NCBI RefSeq assembly: GCF_900115675.1
Contig: NZ_FOXI01000015.1
Location: 1 to 47,852 of the forward strand
Direction: 5' to 3'
Length of the DNA stretch: 47,852 nucleotides
DNA from: Halolamina pelagica
GTDB taxonomy: Archaea; Halobacteriota; Halobacteria; Halobacteriales; Haloferacaceae
The translations under genes and the position numbers were made by a program. A model generated the notes under the pieces. That model saw only the letters and a program-made list of their open reading frames with translations, searched no databases and was not told the origin of the DNA. Below, piece by piece: positions 8,484 through 17,046 of the stretch; the stretch's first letter is position 1; every line of letters begins with the position of its first letter.

Positions 8484-8505
8484 GCGCGCCGGGCACCTTT
8501 CGGGT

Positions 8506-8985
8506 ATGGCTGGAACCATCGAAGTGCTCGTCGCGGGCGGTGAGGCCGACCCTGGCCCGCCGCTCGGCCCCGAGCTGGGTCCGACACCCGTCGACGTGCA
8601 GGCGGTCGTGCAGGAGATCAACGAGGAGACCGACGCCTTCGACGGGATGGAGGTCCCCGTCACCATCGACTACGACGACGACGGCTCCTTCGGCATCGAG
8701 GTCGGCGTCCCGCCGACCGCGGAGCTGATCAAGGACGAGGCCGGCTTCGACACCGGCTCGGGCGAGCCCCAGGAGAACTTCGTCGCCGACCTGACCGTTG
8801 ATCAGCTCAAGAAGATCGCGGAACAGAAGTCCTCGGACCTGCTCTCCTACGACACCAAGAACGCGGCCAAGGAGGTCGCCGGCACGTGTGTCACCCTCGG
8901 CGTGACTATCGAGGGCGAGGACGGCCGGACGTTCAAACAGCGCATCGACGCCGGCGACTACGACGACACGTTCGCCGAAGCCTAA
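8506..8985 (+). CDS. rpl11: 50S ribosomal protein L11
   Basis: A 159-residue archaeal L11. The N-terminal domain contains GPPLGPELGPTPVDVQAVV, the highly conserved proline-rich loop that contacts 23S rRNA in the GTPase-associated centre. The C-terminal RNA-binding domain runs to the acidic end DTFAEA. The start at 8506 is chosen because MAGTIEVLVAGG begins the homology and a TATA-like box lies 27 bases upstream. Archaeal L11 is often separate from the L1-L10-L12 cluster, as here. It is flanked by crcB (divergent) and a membrane gene (convergent). Confidence 0.96.
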   Translation: MAGTIEVLVAGGEADPGPPLGPELGPTPVDVQAVVQEINEETDAFDGMEVPVTIDYDDDGSFGIEVGVPPTAELIKDEAGFDTGSGEPQENFVADLTVDQLKKIAEQKSSDLLSYDTKNAAKEVAGTCVTLGVTIEGEDGRTFKQRIDAGDYDDTFAEA

Positions 8986-9029
8986 CGCGGCGCTTCTCTC
9001 TCCGTTCTCCGACTCGAGTAGCGACGGGG

Positions 9030-9290
9030 TCAGTCGGCGCCCCGGAACTCGACCGCCACGAGCCCGGCCGCGATCAGCAGACACGCGGCCGTCAGTACGG
9101 TCGCCGCAGTCGGCCAGAAGTAGCCGTTCGCTTGCCCGAGTTGGAACACGCCGGCGAACGCGACGGCCGCGAGCGCCAGCGGTTTCAGCGGGCGCTCGCC
9201 GGTCACCGCGAACTGCCAGATTGCGACGCCGATGGCGGCGACGACGGCGACGCCGGCGAGACCGATCCAGAGGAGGGCGGTGTCGACCAT
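9030..9290 (-). CDS. Small three-helix membrane protein
   Basis: An 86-residue hydrophobic protein of unknown function with three predicted helices, at about residues 4-26, 37-50 and 59-80. The ATG at 9290 (MVDTALLWIGLAG) opens directly into the first helix; upstream extension in the same frame is Arg-rich shadow sequence and was discarded. It lies downstream of two other membrane-protein genes on the same strand after a 68-base gap, so it may share their transcript. Confidence 0.75.
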   Translation of the reverse strand: MVDTALLWIGLAGVAVVAAIGVAIWQFAVTGERPLKPLALAAVAFAGVFQLGQANGYFWPTAATVLTAACLLIAAGLVAVEFRGAD

Positions 9291-9358
9291 ACGCGGGGGT
9301 CGGTCGCCCGCCGAATCACCGTTCCGGTCCCGCCTCCGGCCGGAACCGTTCCGATCGG

Positions 9359-10024
9359 CTACTCGGCCCCGCTGCGTGCCCGGAGCCGATCGGTGAGCGA
9401 CTCGGTGAGCCCGGTCAGGTAGGCCGTCCCCCAGAGGCCGACGACGATGCCGCCCAGCGTGTCGAACAGCAGGTCCTTCATCGTGTCCTCGAGCCCGTAC
9501 TGGGTGAGCACTGCGGGCGCGCCGATCGCCTGGGCGACCAGCGTGATGGCGAACTCGAGCACCTCCCAGAGCACGCCGAACGCCATCGTGAACAGCAGGA
9601 TGAACACGAAGACGAACCGCGGCGGGAAGCGCACGGCGTCGGTGTGCTCGTCGAGTGCGCGGACCGTTACGTAGCCCGCGCCGGCGACGATGCTGGCTGA
9701 GAACGTGTGGGTCATGTGGTCCCACCAGGGCACCGCCCGGTAAGGGTGGGCCTCGGCGCCCGGGAGGCCGACGGTGCCGAACCCGTGGAGGAACACCGCG
9801 AGCGTGATCCACAGCACCAGCGCCGGGTCGAGTTGGATGTCGTAGTCCCGCTTGAGCAGCGCCGGGATGTACGTCACCGCGAACCCGACGCCGGCGTTGA
9901 CCATCACGCCGACGCTGCCCTCGTAGAAGCCGACGGCGATCATGCCGAACAGGCCGTACTGCATCGCCTGGGCGGCGATACGCTGCTGGCGGTCGCTCAG
10001 CCCGAGCCGGTCGCGGATCCTCAC
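9359..10024 (-). CDS. Polytopic membrane protein, YjdF/DUF2238-like
   Basis: A 221-residue integral membrane protein with about six helices. The combination PWWDHMTHTFSASIVAGAGY, LWEVLEFAITL and the late motif KDLLFDTLGGIVVGLWG is what I associate with YjdF/DUF2238 proteins, where acidic and His residues sit within helices. The function of the family is unknown. The gene starts inside the end of the upstream membrane gene (ATGA overlap at 10021-10024), so the two are translated together and may form a complex. Confidence 0.7.
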   Translation of the reverse strand: MRIRDRLGLSDRQQRIAAQAMQYGLFGMIAVGFYEGSVGVMVNAGVGFAVTYIPALLKRDYDIQLDPALVLWITLAVFLHGFGTVGLPGAEAHPYRAVPWWDHMTHTFSASIVAGAGYVTVRALDEHTDAVRFPPRFVFVFILLFTMAFGVLWEVLEFAITLVAQAIGAPAVLTQYGLEDTMKDLLFDTLGGIVVGLWGTAYLTGLTESLTDRLRARSGAE

Positions 10025-10665
10025 TGCGGCTCACCCCCGTCCGTGAGCGGGCCGTCGGCGCTCGGACCGCCGGTGCGGTCGTTTGCGCGCCGCCGGAAGT
10101 AGTAGGTGAACAGCAGCGCCGAGAGCACCCCCGCCATCGTCGCGGCGGTGAAGTCCCACATCAGCGCCTCCTCGGCGTGGGGGCGGTTGAGGAACCCCGT
10201 GCCGAGGTAGATGTCCGAGAGCCACTGGGCGACCGCCCAGATACCCGCGGCCGCCATGGTGGTGATGACGACGAACACCACCGCGAACGCGTCGTTCATC
10301 CGCGTCGACGTGAAGCGATCGAGCAGGACGGCGACGATCAGCGCGACCGCGGCGACGGCGACGTAGGTCGTCACGCGCCCGGTGAGGGCGATCTGACCGA
10401 CGGTCCGGCCGGTGACGAAGACGCGCCCCCCGACAGGGAGTGCCGCCAGCACGAGCAGTTCCCACGGCAGCATCGTCTGCCAGTTGCGGTGCAGTACCGC
10501 CGGCAGCGCCCCCAGCGCGACGACGACGAGCACGAATCCCGCCCAGACGAGTTCGCCGGTCAGGAGTTCGACCCCGCCCGTCGCGAGCAGGAAGCCGAGC
10601 ACGGCCCACGCAACCAGCGCGTTCCCGCGCTCGCCCTCGACGAGCCCCAGCCCTGCGCTGTCCAT
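10021..10665 (-). CDS. Polytopic membrane protein, unknown function
   Basis: A 214-residue protein with about six to seven hydrophobic segments. The ATG at 10665 (MDSAGLGLVEGERGNALVAW) is preferred over an in-frame TTG nine codons upstream. It resembles the downstream partner in its last third: HAEEALMWDFTAATMAGVLSAL parallels the Asp/Glu-containing helix of YjdF-like proteins, so the two may be distant relatives. It is the first gene of a probable two- or three-gene membrane operon. No enzyme motif is visible. Confidence 0.7.
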   Translation of the reverse strand: MDSAGLGLVEGERGNALVAWAVLGFLLATGGVELLTGELVWAGFVLVVVALGALPAVLHRNWQTMLPWELLVLAALPVGGRVFVTGRTVGQIALTGRVTTYVAVAAVALIVAVLLDRFTSTRMNDAFAVVFVVITTMAAAGIWAVAQWLSDIYLGTGFLNRPHAEEALMWDFTAATMAGVLSALLFTYYFRRRANDRTGGPSADGPLTDGGEPQ

Positions 10666-10707
10666 GTACCTGCCTATCGCCGGTGCGGGCAAAACCCTTC
10701 GGCCGCG

Positions 10708-11550
10708 TCAGAACCGTCGTCGATCCGCCGCCAGTCGAATCGAGAGGTCGAACTGCGGGGCGTCGTCGCCGCCCCACGCCGCCTCGCAGGTGGCTGCGAC
10801 CGCTTGCTGGCCGTCGTGGTCGCCGCGCCACGCGAACGCGTAGGCGTTGTCGTCGAACCCGGTTCGCTCGGGGACGACCCGGACCTCCCCGGTCTCGAGC
10901 GGGATCGACGCTGCCAGGCCGTCGACATCCGGCGAGGATGGGCCGATCGTGATCGGCCCTTTCGACCGGTCGCTGCCGGGTGTGTACGGGCCCATCTCGG
11001 CGCCGTCGCCGGTGAGTTCGACGCCGACTTCGAGGCGACGGAGCGCGGCTGTCGCCGCTGCGGGGCCATCGTCGCTTTCGCCCGGGAGGCGGCCGGCCGC
11101 CCAGAGCCAGAGTTGGTAGTGCTGTTTGCCGTCCTCCGAGCGGTCAGGGATCTCGTAGGCGGCCACGACGCCGTCGGCGACGGCGCGGAGGGCGCCCGTC
11201 CCGTCGGGCTGTGGGTCCGGGTCGCCCGCCGTGGTCAGCCCGATCGTGCGCGTCCACGCGCCGACGAACTGGAGATCGTGTTCGGGCTCGGCGTCGGCGG
11301 CGCCCCAGACGCCGTGGTCGCCGTAGCGCTCACGCTGGCGGGTGGTGTAGGCGTCGAACTCATCGTTCGAGAGCCCGGTCTCGGCCATCGCGCTGGTGCC
11401 GCCGATCGCCGTCGCGGGCGGGGAGACGGTGTCGCGCACGTCGCCGAGGCAGCCGGCGGTGCCGGTGAGGCCGGCGACGCCGAGGGCGCCCGCGGCACGT
11501 CGGAGGAACTGTCGTCGCGAGTTGTTGGCACTGCGTGGAGGGCGTCGCAT
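10708..11550 (-). CDS. Tat-exported lipoprotein, unknown function
   Basis: A 280-residue secreted protein. A twin-arginine signal [11 protein letters not shown] (residues 11-21) is followed by a hydrophobic stretch and a lipobox ending TAGC (Cys34), so it should be folded in the cytoplasm, exported by Tat and anchored as a lipoprotein, the usual haloarchaeal route. The mature part is rich in Asp/Gly/Thr with short beta-like stretches such as [13 protein letters not shown] and [12 protein letters not shown] recognise no domain. It is monocistronic, divergent from the zinc-microprotein gene. Confidence 0.8.
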   Translation of the reverse strand: MRRPPRSANNSRRQFLRRAAGALGVAGLTGTAGCLGDVRDTVSPPATAIGGTSAMAETGLSNDEFDAYTTRQRERYGDHGVWGAADAEPEHDLQFVGAWTRTIGLTTAGDPDPQPDGTGALRAVADGVVAAYEIPDRSEDGKQHYQLWLWAAGRLPGESDDGPAAATAALRRLEVGVELTGDGAEMGPYTPGSDRSKGPITIGPSSPDVDGLAASIPLETGEVRVVPERTGFDDNAYAFAWRGDHDGQQAVAATCEAAWGGDDAPQFDLSIRLAADRRRF

Positions 11551-11703
11551 ACCCGAATTATGTTCGCCTGTCGAGAGATAGTTTTGTCGATGGCCTGCTG
11601 TCGGCGCCCTCCGGCGTGGCCACGCCCTCCGTGTCTCGTGGGTTCACTGGAGCGTCGACGGCGCCGCGGCGAGCGATTCCGCCCGCTCGGCCGGGGAAGG
11701 TAA

Positions 11704-11713
11704 CGGTTAAACG
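11704..11713 (+). promoter_or_regulatory. TATA-like promoter box of the zinc microprotein/EF-1 beta operon
   Basis: CGGTTAAACG is centred about 27 bases before the ATG at 11736, consistent with a leaderless transcript. It resembles the box before rpl11 at 8475. Confidence 0.5.
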
Positions 11714-11735
11714 TCACGCGCCCGCCTTCCTGAAC

Positions 11736-11915
11736 ATGAGCGAAGCAGATACGACGGGAGATCGCGCCTGCGTCTCCTGTGGCATCTCCGTCACGGGGAC
11801 CAACGCGGCCCGGTTCAAGTGCCCGGAGTGCGGGAACGTCATCTTCCGGTGTGCCAAGTGTCGAAAGCAGAGCAACCTCTACGAGTGCCCGGACTGCGGG
11901 TTCAGGGGGCCCTGA
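11736..11915 (+). CDS. HVO_2753-like four-CxxC zinc microprotein
   Basis: A 59-residue protein made almost entirely of four CxxC motifs: Cys12/15, Cys29/32, Cys39/42 and Cys51/54. Length and spacing match the haloarchaeal zinc-finger microprotein typified by HVO_2753 of Haloferax volcanii, whose structure has two zinc-binding pockets and whose loss affects swarming and biofilm formation. It directly precedes the gene for EF-1 beta with 2 bases between stop and start, a conserved arrangement that hints at a translation- or RNA-related role. The start at 11736 gives the exact family length. Confidence 0.9.
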   Translation: MSEADTTGDRACVSCGISVTGTNAARFKCPECGNVIFRCAKCRKQSNLYECPDCGFRGP

Positions 11916-11917
11916 CG

Positions 11918-12184
11918 ATGGGTGACGTTGCTGCCAAGATCAAGGTCATGCCGGAGAGCCCGGACGTCGACCTCGACGCGCTCGAGGACCGACTCGAGGC
12001 CGCCCTCCCCGAGGGCGCCGAGATCCGTGGCTACCAGCGCGAGGACGTGGCCTTCGGCCTCGTCGCGCTGCTGCCGACGGTGATCGTCCCGGACGACGCC
12101 GGTGGCACCGAGGCCGTCGAGGAGGCGTTCAGCGACGTGGAGGGCGTCGAGAGCATCGACGTCGACTCCGTCGGCCGCCTGTAG
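11918..12184 (+). CDS. ef1b: Translation elongation factor 1 beta (aEF-1 beta)
   Basis: An 88-residue archaeal EF-1 beta, the nucleotide-exchange factor that recharges aEF-1 alpha with GTP. The opening [20 protein letters not shown], the central [20 protein letters not shown] and the terminal [15 protein letters not shown] match the ferredoxin-like fold of the family, and the length is normal. It is co-transcribed with the zinc microprotein just upstream, and the end of that gene probably provides the ribosome site. No anomaly is seen. Confidence 0.95.
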   Translation: MGDVAAKIKVMPESPDVDLDALEDRLEAALPEGAEIRGYQREDVAFGLVALLPTVIVPDDAGGTEAVEEAFSDVEGVESIDVDSVGRL

Positions 12185-12431
12185 GGCCGTCGACGATTTC
12201 TGCGGTTCGCTACGCCGTGGAGCGCTAGCTGTCGATCTCTTGTGCTTCGGTCGGAGTAGCCAACCGGCGTTCGTGTTCTCGGTGCGGGAGTTTGGCACGG
12301 TAGTCGCTCCACCACCCCCTCGGGGATGTCCGCAATCGATATCGGCCATCTGATTGTTCAATCCTCTCCGGGACACCAGTTCTTCTGGGCGAAACACATA
12401 AGTCATTATCGCAGTAATGATTATCTGGATA

Positions 12432-13814
12432 ATGACCTTCTACGACAGGGAGGCGGAGCTCGAAGCGCTTGAGACCGCCTACGAATCGGGGGAGGGAGAG
12501 TACTTCGTCGTCTACGGGCGTCGACGAATCGGGAAAACGGCGCTGCTGAAGCAGTTCTGTATGGATCGGCCGCATATCTACTACCTCGCTGCACAGGAAT
12601 CCGAGCAGCGCCAGCGGGAGAAGTTCGTCGAACAGATCGCCGCATACGCCGACGAACGCCCGCCACGGGTTTCGGACTGGGAAGATGCACTCACGTACCT
12701 CGCCGAGAAGCTGCAGGAGGAGCGATTGATCGTCGCTATCGACGAGTTCCCATATCTCGTGGCAGAGAACGAGTCGCTTCCCTCGTACTTTCAGTCATTC
12801 ATCGACGAGCAGCTTTCTGGTACCGACTCGATGCTCGTGCTGTGTGGGTCAAGTGTCAGTACGATGGAGTCGGAGATTCTGGGTCAGGAAAGCCCGTTGC
12901 ACGGCCGCCGGACTGGACAGATCGACCTCCAGCCGTTCTCCTTCCGTGATGCACGGGCCGTCATCTCCTACGAGTTCGAGGACGCCGTACAGTCGTACAG
13001 TGTCACCGGCGGGACGGCAATGTACCTCACCCAGTTCGACTACGACCGCTCGCTCGCGGAGAACATCAAACAGGAGGTCCTGTCGCCGACAGCGATGCTG
13101 TACAACGAACCGGAGTTTTTGTTGCGGACTGAACTCCGGAGCCCGGCACGGTATCTGAGCATCCTCGAGGCGATTGCGACCGGCCATACAACGCCGAACG
13201 AGATCGCTGGGGCGACTGGGATCGGGTCGGGGCCTCTCTCAAAGTACCTGCAGACACTCCGGCGCCTCCGGCTGATCTCGCGGGAAACGCCGGTTACGGC
13301 GTCGATGAAGCAGTCAAAACGTTCGCAATACGTCGTCGCCGACGAGTTTCTCCGGTTTTGGTTTCGGTTTGTCGAGCCGAATCGCTCGAGTATCGAGGAG
13401 GCACCGGAGATGGTGTATGAGGGAACGATTGCACCTCGATTGGCGGATCACGTCTCGTCGACGTTCGAGGATATTTGCCAGGAAGCCATCTGGGAAGCGA
13501 TCAGGCAGGGTGAGCTCGCTCCCTACGCCGATCTTGGTCGCTGGTGGTACGGCGAACAGGAAATCGATATTGTCGGTCTCGCGCCGAGTGACGACCGAAT
13601 CCTCTTCGGCGAATGTAAGTGGACCACGGAGCCGGTCGGCCACGGACTCGTTGATTCCTTAGCTGAGAAAGCAGACGACGTTCGCTGGGGTCCGGCCGAT
13701 CGGACGGAATCGTTCGCGCTGTTCTCCCGCAGCGGGTTCGTCGATGGCCTCGCGGACGACGTTGACGAAGACTGGTCGTTGTTCGGCCCGGAGGAACTGA
13801 GTACCTTGCTCTGA
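12432..13814 (+). CDS. Archaeal ATPase with C-terminal nuclease-like DUF234 domain
   Basis: A 460-residue STAND-like archaeal ATPase. The N-terminal P-loop is GRRRIGKTALL (residues 29-39) and Walker B is LIVAIDEFPYL (99-109). A winged-helix segment lies around residues 240-290 (NEIAGATGIGSGPLSKYLQTLRR, in two parts). The C-terminal DUF234 domain has EIDIVGL followed by LFGECKW, an Asp and Glu-x-Lys arrangement as in PD-(D/E)XK nucleases. Such proteins are common and mobile in archaea; their role is unproven. The ATG at 12432 is preferred over 12417 because homology starts at FYDREAELEAL. Codon use is somewhat less GC-rich than the neighbours, suggesting acquisition. Confidence 0.88.
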   Translation: MTFYDREAELEALETAYESGEGEYFVVYGRRRIGKTALLKQFCMDRPHIYYLAAQESEQRQREKFVEQIAAYADERPPRVSDWEDALTYLAEKLQEERLIVAIDEFPYLVAENESLPSYFQSFIDEQLSGTDSMLVLCGSSVSTMESEILGQESPLHGRRTGQIDLQPFSFRDARAVISYEFEDAVQSYSVTGGTAMYLTQFDYDRSLAENIKQEVLSPTAMLYNEPEFLLRTELRSPARYLSILEAIATGHTTPNEIAGATGIGSGPLSKYLQTLRRLRLISRETPVTASMKQSKRSQYVVADEFLRFWFRFVEPNRSSIEEAPEMVYEGTIAPRLADHVSSTFEDICQEAIWEAIRQGELAPYADLGRWWYGEQEIDIVGLAPSDDRILFGECKWTTEPVGHGLVDSLAEKADDVRWGPADRTESFALFSRSGFVDGLADDVDEDWSLFGPEELSTLL

Positions 13815-14047
13815 CCGTGGGCCTTCTCCGTCGTACCTTCCGTGCGAATCTGCTCGGTCCGGTCTGTACGACATCCGAGCCGGAACTGACCGATTCGGAG
13901 CTTTTCACCTGAAGCGGTCAAGGCGGATGCCCCTTCCTCAACGAGTGCCGGGCTTCCGGCGTCCGCTCCGGAAGCACAAGCGAGTAGGGAGGGGAGGAGC
14001 CGACAACTGCTACGGAACCGCACGAAGCCGGCAGGCCGACTCTCCGA

Positions 14048-14057
14048 ACGTATATAA
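14048..14057 (+). promoter_or_regulatory. TATA-like box of the first tnpB
   Basis: ACGTATATAA lies about 31 bases before the ATG at 14085 and stands out in GC-rich surroundings. It argues for the ATG at 14085 over the GTG at 14073. Confidence 0.45.
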
Positions 14058-14084
14058 GAACCCCGTCTGTATGTGAACACGCAG

Positions 14085-15338
14085 ATGGAGGTCAAGCGCA
14101 CCGTCCCCGTCAAACTCGACGTCCCCGACGAGCGGTGCGACGACCTCCACACCACCATTGAACAGTTCAACGACGCCGCCAACTACACGGTCGAGAACGG
14201 ACGCAACGGCGACGGCTACCTCATCCTGAACAAGTCCACCATCCACGACAAGGTGTACTACGACCTTCGGGACCGGACGGACCTGCCGTCGAATCTCTGC
14301 ATCCGCGCCTACTCGAAGGCCGTTGAGGCGATGAAGTCCACCGTCGCAGACTGGAAGAAGGGTAACAGCCGCCCGCTTCCGCGGTTCAGCGAACTTTCGG
14401 CGGTGTACGACAAGCGGACGTTGACCATCCGCGACCGGAGTGCGACACTCTCGACGGTCAACGGGCGGGTCGAAGCCGAGTACGTCCTCGGCGACTACCA
14501 ACGGTCGTACTTGGACGACGACGAGTACGAGCGTCGGATGGGGACGTTGCACTACCACGAGGACGAAGACGCCTTCTACCTCCACATCGTCGTGATGAAG
14601 GAGGTCGAAGAACGCGACGGCGACCGCGTGATGGGCGTCGATTTGAACCTCAAGAACGTCGCCGTGACCAGCACGGGCGCGTTCTTCGATGGTGGCGAAC
14701 TGTTGTGGGGCCAGAACCACTACTTCCGAGTCCGCCGGAGCCTCCAAGACAAAGGCACTCGTTCCGCCAAGCAGACACTCAGGCAAGTGTCGGGGCGAGA
14801 AACCCGCTTCGTCTTGGACCGTCTGCACACCATTTCTCGGCGACTCGTCGAAGAAGCGCGGTCCCACGACTGCTCGTACATCGCCGTCGAACGCTTGACG
14901 CACATCCGCGACCGGATGGACAACGGGGACGACCGAACCAAGCGCCAGATGCACAACTGGGCGTTCCGCGAGTTGCAGGAGATGGTCGCGTACAAGGCCG
15001 CCGAGTACGGCATCCGGGTCGAAGACGTGAACCCGGCGTTCTCGTCGCAAACCTGCTCAAAGTGCGGCCACCAGTTGAGTACGAACCGCGATTCGGACGG
15101 CTGGTTCGAGTGCAACGAGTGCGGGTACGAACTCGACGGCGACTACAACGCGGCGAAAAACATCGGCAAGCGACTGATAACTGTACTCGAGGGCAAACGT
15201 CCCTCGGGGTTGGGCGACAGTCAACTCGCCCTGAAGTCCGGGACGCTGAACGGGACCGGGGACTACACCCCCGACGACCCATCCGGGTCGGCAGACCGGG
15301 AGTCCACGGACAAGCCCCGTCCTCAGACGCGAGCGTAA
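14085..15338 (+). CDS. tnpB: RNA-guided endonuclease TnpB
   Basis: A 417-residue TnpB, the transposon-encoded RNA-guided nuclease ancestral to Cas12. The RuvC-I Asp is in MGVDLNLKNVAVTS, the RuvC-II Glu in YIAVERLTHIRDRM, a zinc ribbon is formed by CSKCG and CNECG, and the RuvC-III Asp is in DGDYNAAKNIGKR, so all catalytic acids appear present. In this family the protein cuts DNA next to a short target motif using an omega RNA made from the right end of the element. An arginine/lysine-rich N-terminal half is expected to bind that RNA. It differs clearly from the TnpB at 18807-20042, so the two elements are independent arrivals. Confidence 0.92.
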   Translation: MEVKRTVPVKLDVPDERCDDLHTTIEQFNDAANYTVENGRNGDGYLILNKSTIHDKVYYDLRDRTDLPSNLCIRAYSKAVEAMKSTVADWKKGNSRPLPRFSELSAVYDKRTLTIRDRSATLSTVNGRVEAEYVLGDYQRSYLDDDEYERRMGTLHYHEDEDAFYLHIVVMKEVEERDGDRVMGVDLNLKNVAVTSTGAFFDGGELLWGQNHYFRVRRSLQDKGTRSAKQTLRQVSGRETRFVLDRLHTISRRLVEEARSHDCSYIAVERLTHIRDRMDNGDDRTKRQMHNWAFRELQEMVAYKAAEYGIRVEDVNPAFSSQTCSKCGHQLSTNRDSDGWFECNECGYELDGDYNAAKNIGKRLITVLEGKRPSGLGDSQLALKSGTLNGTGDYTPDDPSGSADRESTDKPRPQTRA

Positions 15339-15355
15339 GCGAGCGTCAGGCGGGG
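15315..15355 (+). ncRNA. Putative 3' scaffold hairpin of the TnpB omega RNA
   Basis: A bulged hairpin pairs CCCCG-CCT-GACGC (left arm, with a T and a CA bulge) with GCGTCAGGCGGGG at 15343-15355 around a 12-base loop. It overlaps the last tnpB codons and lies just inside the predicted right end. Omega RNAs of TnpB elements end with such a structure, and the bases after the element end then act as guide. Here the guide would start near 15365. Transcription is not shown by sequence. Confidence 0.45.
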
Positions 15356-15600
15356 TAGTTGACGTCGTCGCTACTGTGGGTTCGCCCCTCACGAATCTCT
15401 GCTTCGCTTGTGAGCATCGCCTTCAGGTCAGCACGGGTGAATTCGGGATGCTTGAGCGCATCGCGAAGCACGAACCGGATGAATTCGCTCCGGCTGTTGA
15501 ATCCCTGTTGCTCCCACGTCGTATCGACGTCCTCGAGGAACGTCTCCGTGATCCGGATGTTCACCGTGGTCTTGTCAGGGGGAGACTCAGCTTCTGCCAT
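15346..15600 (-). CDS. Ribbon-helix-helix (CopG-type) DNA-binding protein with IS-derived C-terminus
   Basis: An 84-residue RHH protein. The beta strand TTVNIRITETFLEDVD and helix-turn-helix NSRSEFIRFVLRDALKHP form the DNA-binding domain (residues about 10-50). The ATG at 15600 is chosen because homology begins there and a TATTCATA box on the minus strand lies about 24 bases upstream. The last codons (reading NYPA and the stop) lie inside the right end of the tnpB element, so the native C-terminus has been replaced. No toxin gene follows. It is probably a former antitoxin or small repressor, still able to bind DNA. Confidence 0.75.
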   Translation of the reverse strand: MAEAESPPDKTTVNIRITETFLEDVDTTWEQQGFNSRSEFIRFVLRDALKHPEFTRADLKAMLTSEAEIREGRTHSSDDVNYPA

Positions 15601-15763
15601 ACTTTGTGTTGAAATTGTGTATGAATAAGGATTACGGCTAGCAATACGGCTGTCGAACAGGTTCCTCCGGAGCTTCGCCTCTGCGGAGACAGCAGGGCTG
15701 TCGAGACTCGTCCGCCGCCACTCGAACGGAACGCCAAAGGCGCTCCTCTTCGTCGGCCCGACA

Positions 15764-16966
15764 ATGACTGTCGCCGTCGTCGTCGCCGCCGGCCAGGGAA
15801 CCCGGATGCGCCCGCTCACCGAGCGTCGGCCGAAGCCGCTGCTCCCGGCCGCGGGGCAATCGCTGCTCGAACACGTCCTCGACACCTGTGCCGACCACGT
15901 CGACCGCTACGTCGTCGTCGTGGGCTACGAGGGCGACCAAGTTCGCGAGACCATCGGCGACGAGTACGCCGACAACCCTGTCGAGTACGTCACGCAGGCC
16001 GAACAACTCGGGACGGCCCACGCCGTCGAGCAGGCTCGGGAGTACGTCGACGAGCGCTTCCTCGTCCTGAACGGCGACGTCGTGATCGACCCCGAACTGG
16101 TCGCCGACCTCGCTGGGACTGAAGGGAGCGCGATGGCGGTCAAACCCGTCGCCGACCCGCGGAACTACGGCGTCGTCGCACTCGACGGCCGGCGCGTGAC
16201 CAACGTCGTCGAGAAGCCCGCCGACCCGCCGACCGACCTCGCCAACCTCGGCATCTACGCGTTCGAGCCCGACGCCTTCGCCCACGTCGAGGCGACCGAA
16301 CTGAGCGATCGCGGGGAGTACGAGATCACCGAGTCGATCCAGCGCTACATCGACGCCGGCGGCGACGTGACCGCCGTCGAGTACGAGGGGAAGTGGCTCG
16401 ACGTGGGCCGGCCCTGGGAACTGCTGGAGGCGAACGAGTACCTCCTCGACGGGCTGGAAGGAGACGTCCGCGGGACGGTCGAACCGCGGGCGACCCTCGA
16501 CGGTGCAGTCGTCGTCGAAGAGGGTGCCCGGGTCCGCAACGGTGCGTACATCGAGGGGCCGGTCGTCGTCCAGTCGGGCGCCGACGTGGGGCCGAACGCG
16601 TACGTCCGCGGGGCGAGCGTGATCGGGCCCGATGTCCGGGTGGGCAACGCCGTCGAAGTGAAGAACTCGATCCTGATGGCCGACACCGCCTGCGGCCACC
16701 TCTCCTACGTCGGCGACTCGGTGCTCGGTCGGGACGTGAACTTCGGCGCCGGGACGACTGTCGCGAACCTGCGCCACGACGACGAGTGCGTCCGAGTGCG
16801 AGTGAAGGGTGAGTCGGTCGATACGGGTCGCCGTAAGTTCGGCGTCGTCGTCGGCGACGGGACGAAAACGGGGATCGACACGAGTCTGAACGCGGGTGTG
16901 AAACTCGGTGCTGAGGCACGGACGAAACCGAACGAGACGGTGACGCGCGACCGGATGGACGAGTAG
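15764..16966 (+). CDS. glmU: Bifunctional GlmU: GlcNAc-1-P uridylyltransferase / GlcN-1-P acetyltransferase
   Basis: A 400-residue two-domain enzyme. The nucleotidyltransferase part has the signature VVAAGQGTRMRPLTERRPKP (residues 7-26), the Asp of LNGDVVIDP, and NLGIYAFEPD. The left-handed beta-helix part (from about 245) retains GNAVEVKNS, SYVGDSVLG, NFGAGTTVANLRHDD and TGRRKFGVVVGDG, residues that bind acetyl-CoA and GlcN-1-P in GlmU. It should make UDP-GlcNAc in the cytoplasm from GlcN-1-P, acetyl-CoA and UTP. It begins after a 160-base spacer from the RHH gene and appears to be expressed alone. A second GlmU-like gene lies at 22259. Confidence 0.9.
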   Translation: MTVAVVVAAGQGTRMRPLTERRPKPLLPAAGQSLLEHVLDTCADHVDRYVVVVGYEGDQVRETIGDEYADNPVEYVTQAEQLGTAHAVEQAREYVDERFLVLNGDVVIDPELVADLAGTEGSAMAVKPVADPRNYGVVALDGRRVTNVVEKPADPPTDLANLGIYAFEPDAFAHVEATELSDRGEYEITESIQRYIDAGGDVTAVEYEGKWLDVGRPWELLEANEYLLDGLEGDVRGTVEPRATLDGAVVVEEGARVRNGAYIEGPVVVQSGADVGPNAYVRGASVIGPDVRVGNAVEVKNSILMADTACGHLSYVGDSVLGRDVNFGAGTTVANLRHDDECVRVRVKGESVDTGRRKFGVVVGDGTKTGIDTSLNAGVKLGAEARTKPNETVTRDRMDE

Positions 16967-17046
16967 CCCCGAACTGCAGGATATCCGTTGGGTGACGAAA
17001 CTATGTCGGAGTTGGGGGATCGGCAGGACGAAAAGTCCGACGCGGC

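Larger units (their letters stand above)
13905..15364 (+). mobile_element. tnpB-only (IS1341-type) IS200/IS605-family element
   Basis: A tnpB gene with element-like flanks and no tnpA. The left end is GC-rich and foldable: an 8-base arm GCTTCCGG/CCGGAAGC near 13958-13980 sits within a larger CCCCTTCCTC...GGGAGGGGAGG pairing. The right end is a bulged hairpin at 15315-15355 followed by GTAGTTGAC. Ends are estimated within about 15 bases, because IS200/IS605 elements lack terminal inverted repeats and make no target duplication. It would need a tnpA in trans (one is present at 20039-20428) to move. The right end overlaps the 3' end of a ribbon-helix-helix gene. Confidence 0.7.

Noticed and set aside
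8411-8505. Possible fluoride riboswitch upstream of the crcB pair
   Set aside because: The spacer to rpl11 is only 95 bases and I could not find the conserved pseudoknot pattern; most haloarchaeal transcripts are leaderless.
12225-12410. Minus-strand frame ending TEAQEIDS between EF-1 beta and the ATPase
   Set aside because: Parts look protein-like (SDYRAKLPHREHERRL) and it could be a decayed gene end, but no start, partner or recognisable family is visible, and neighbouring frames look equally plausible.
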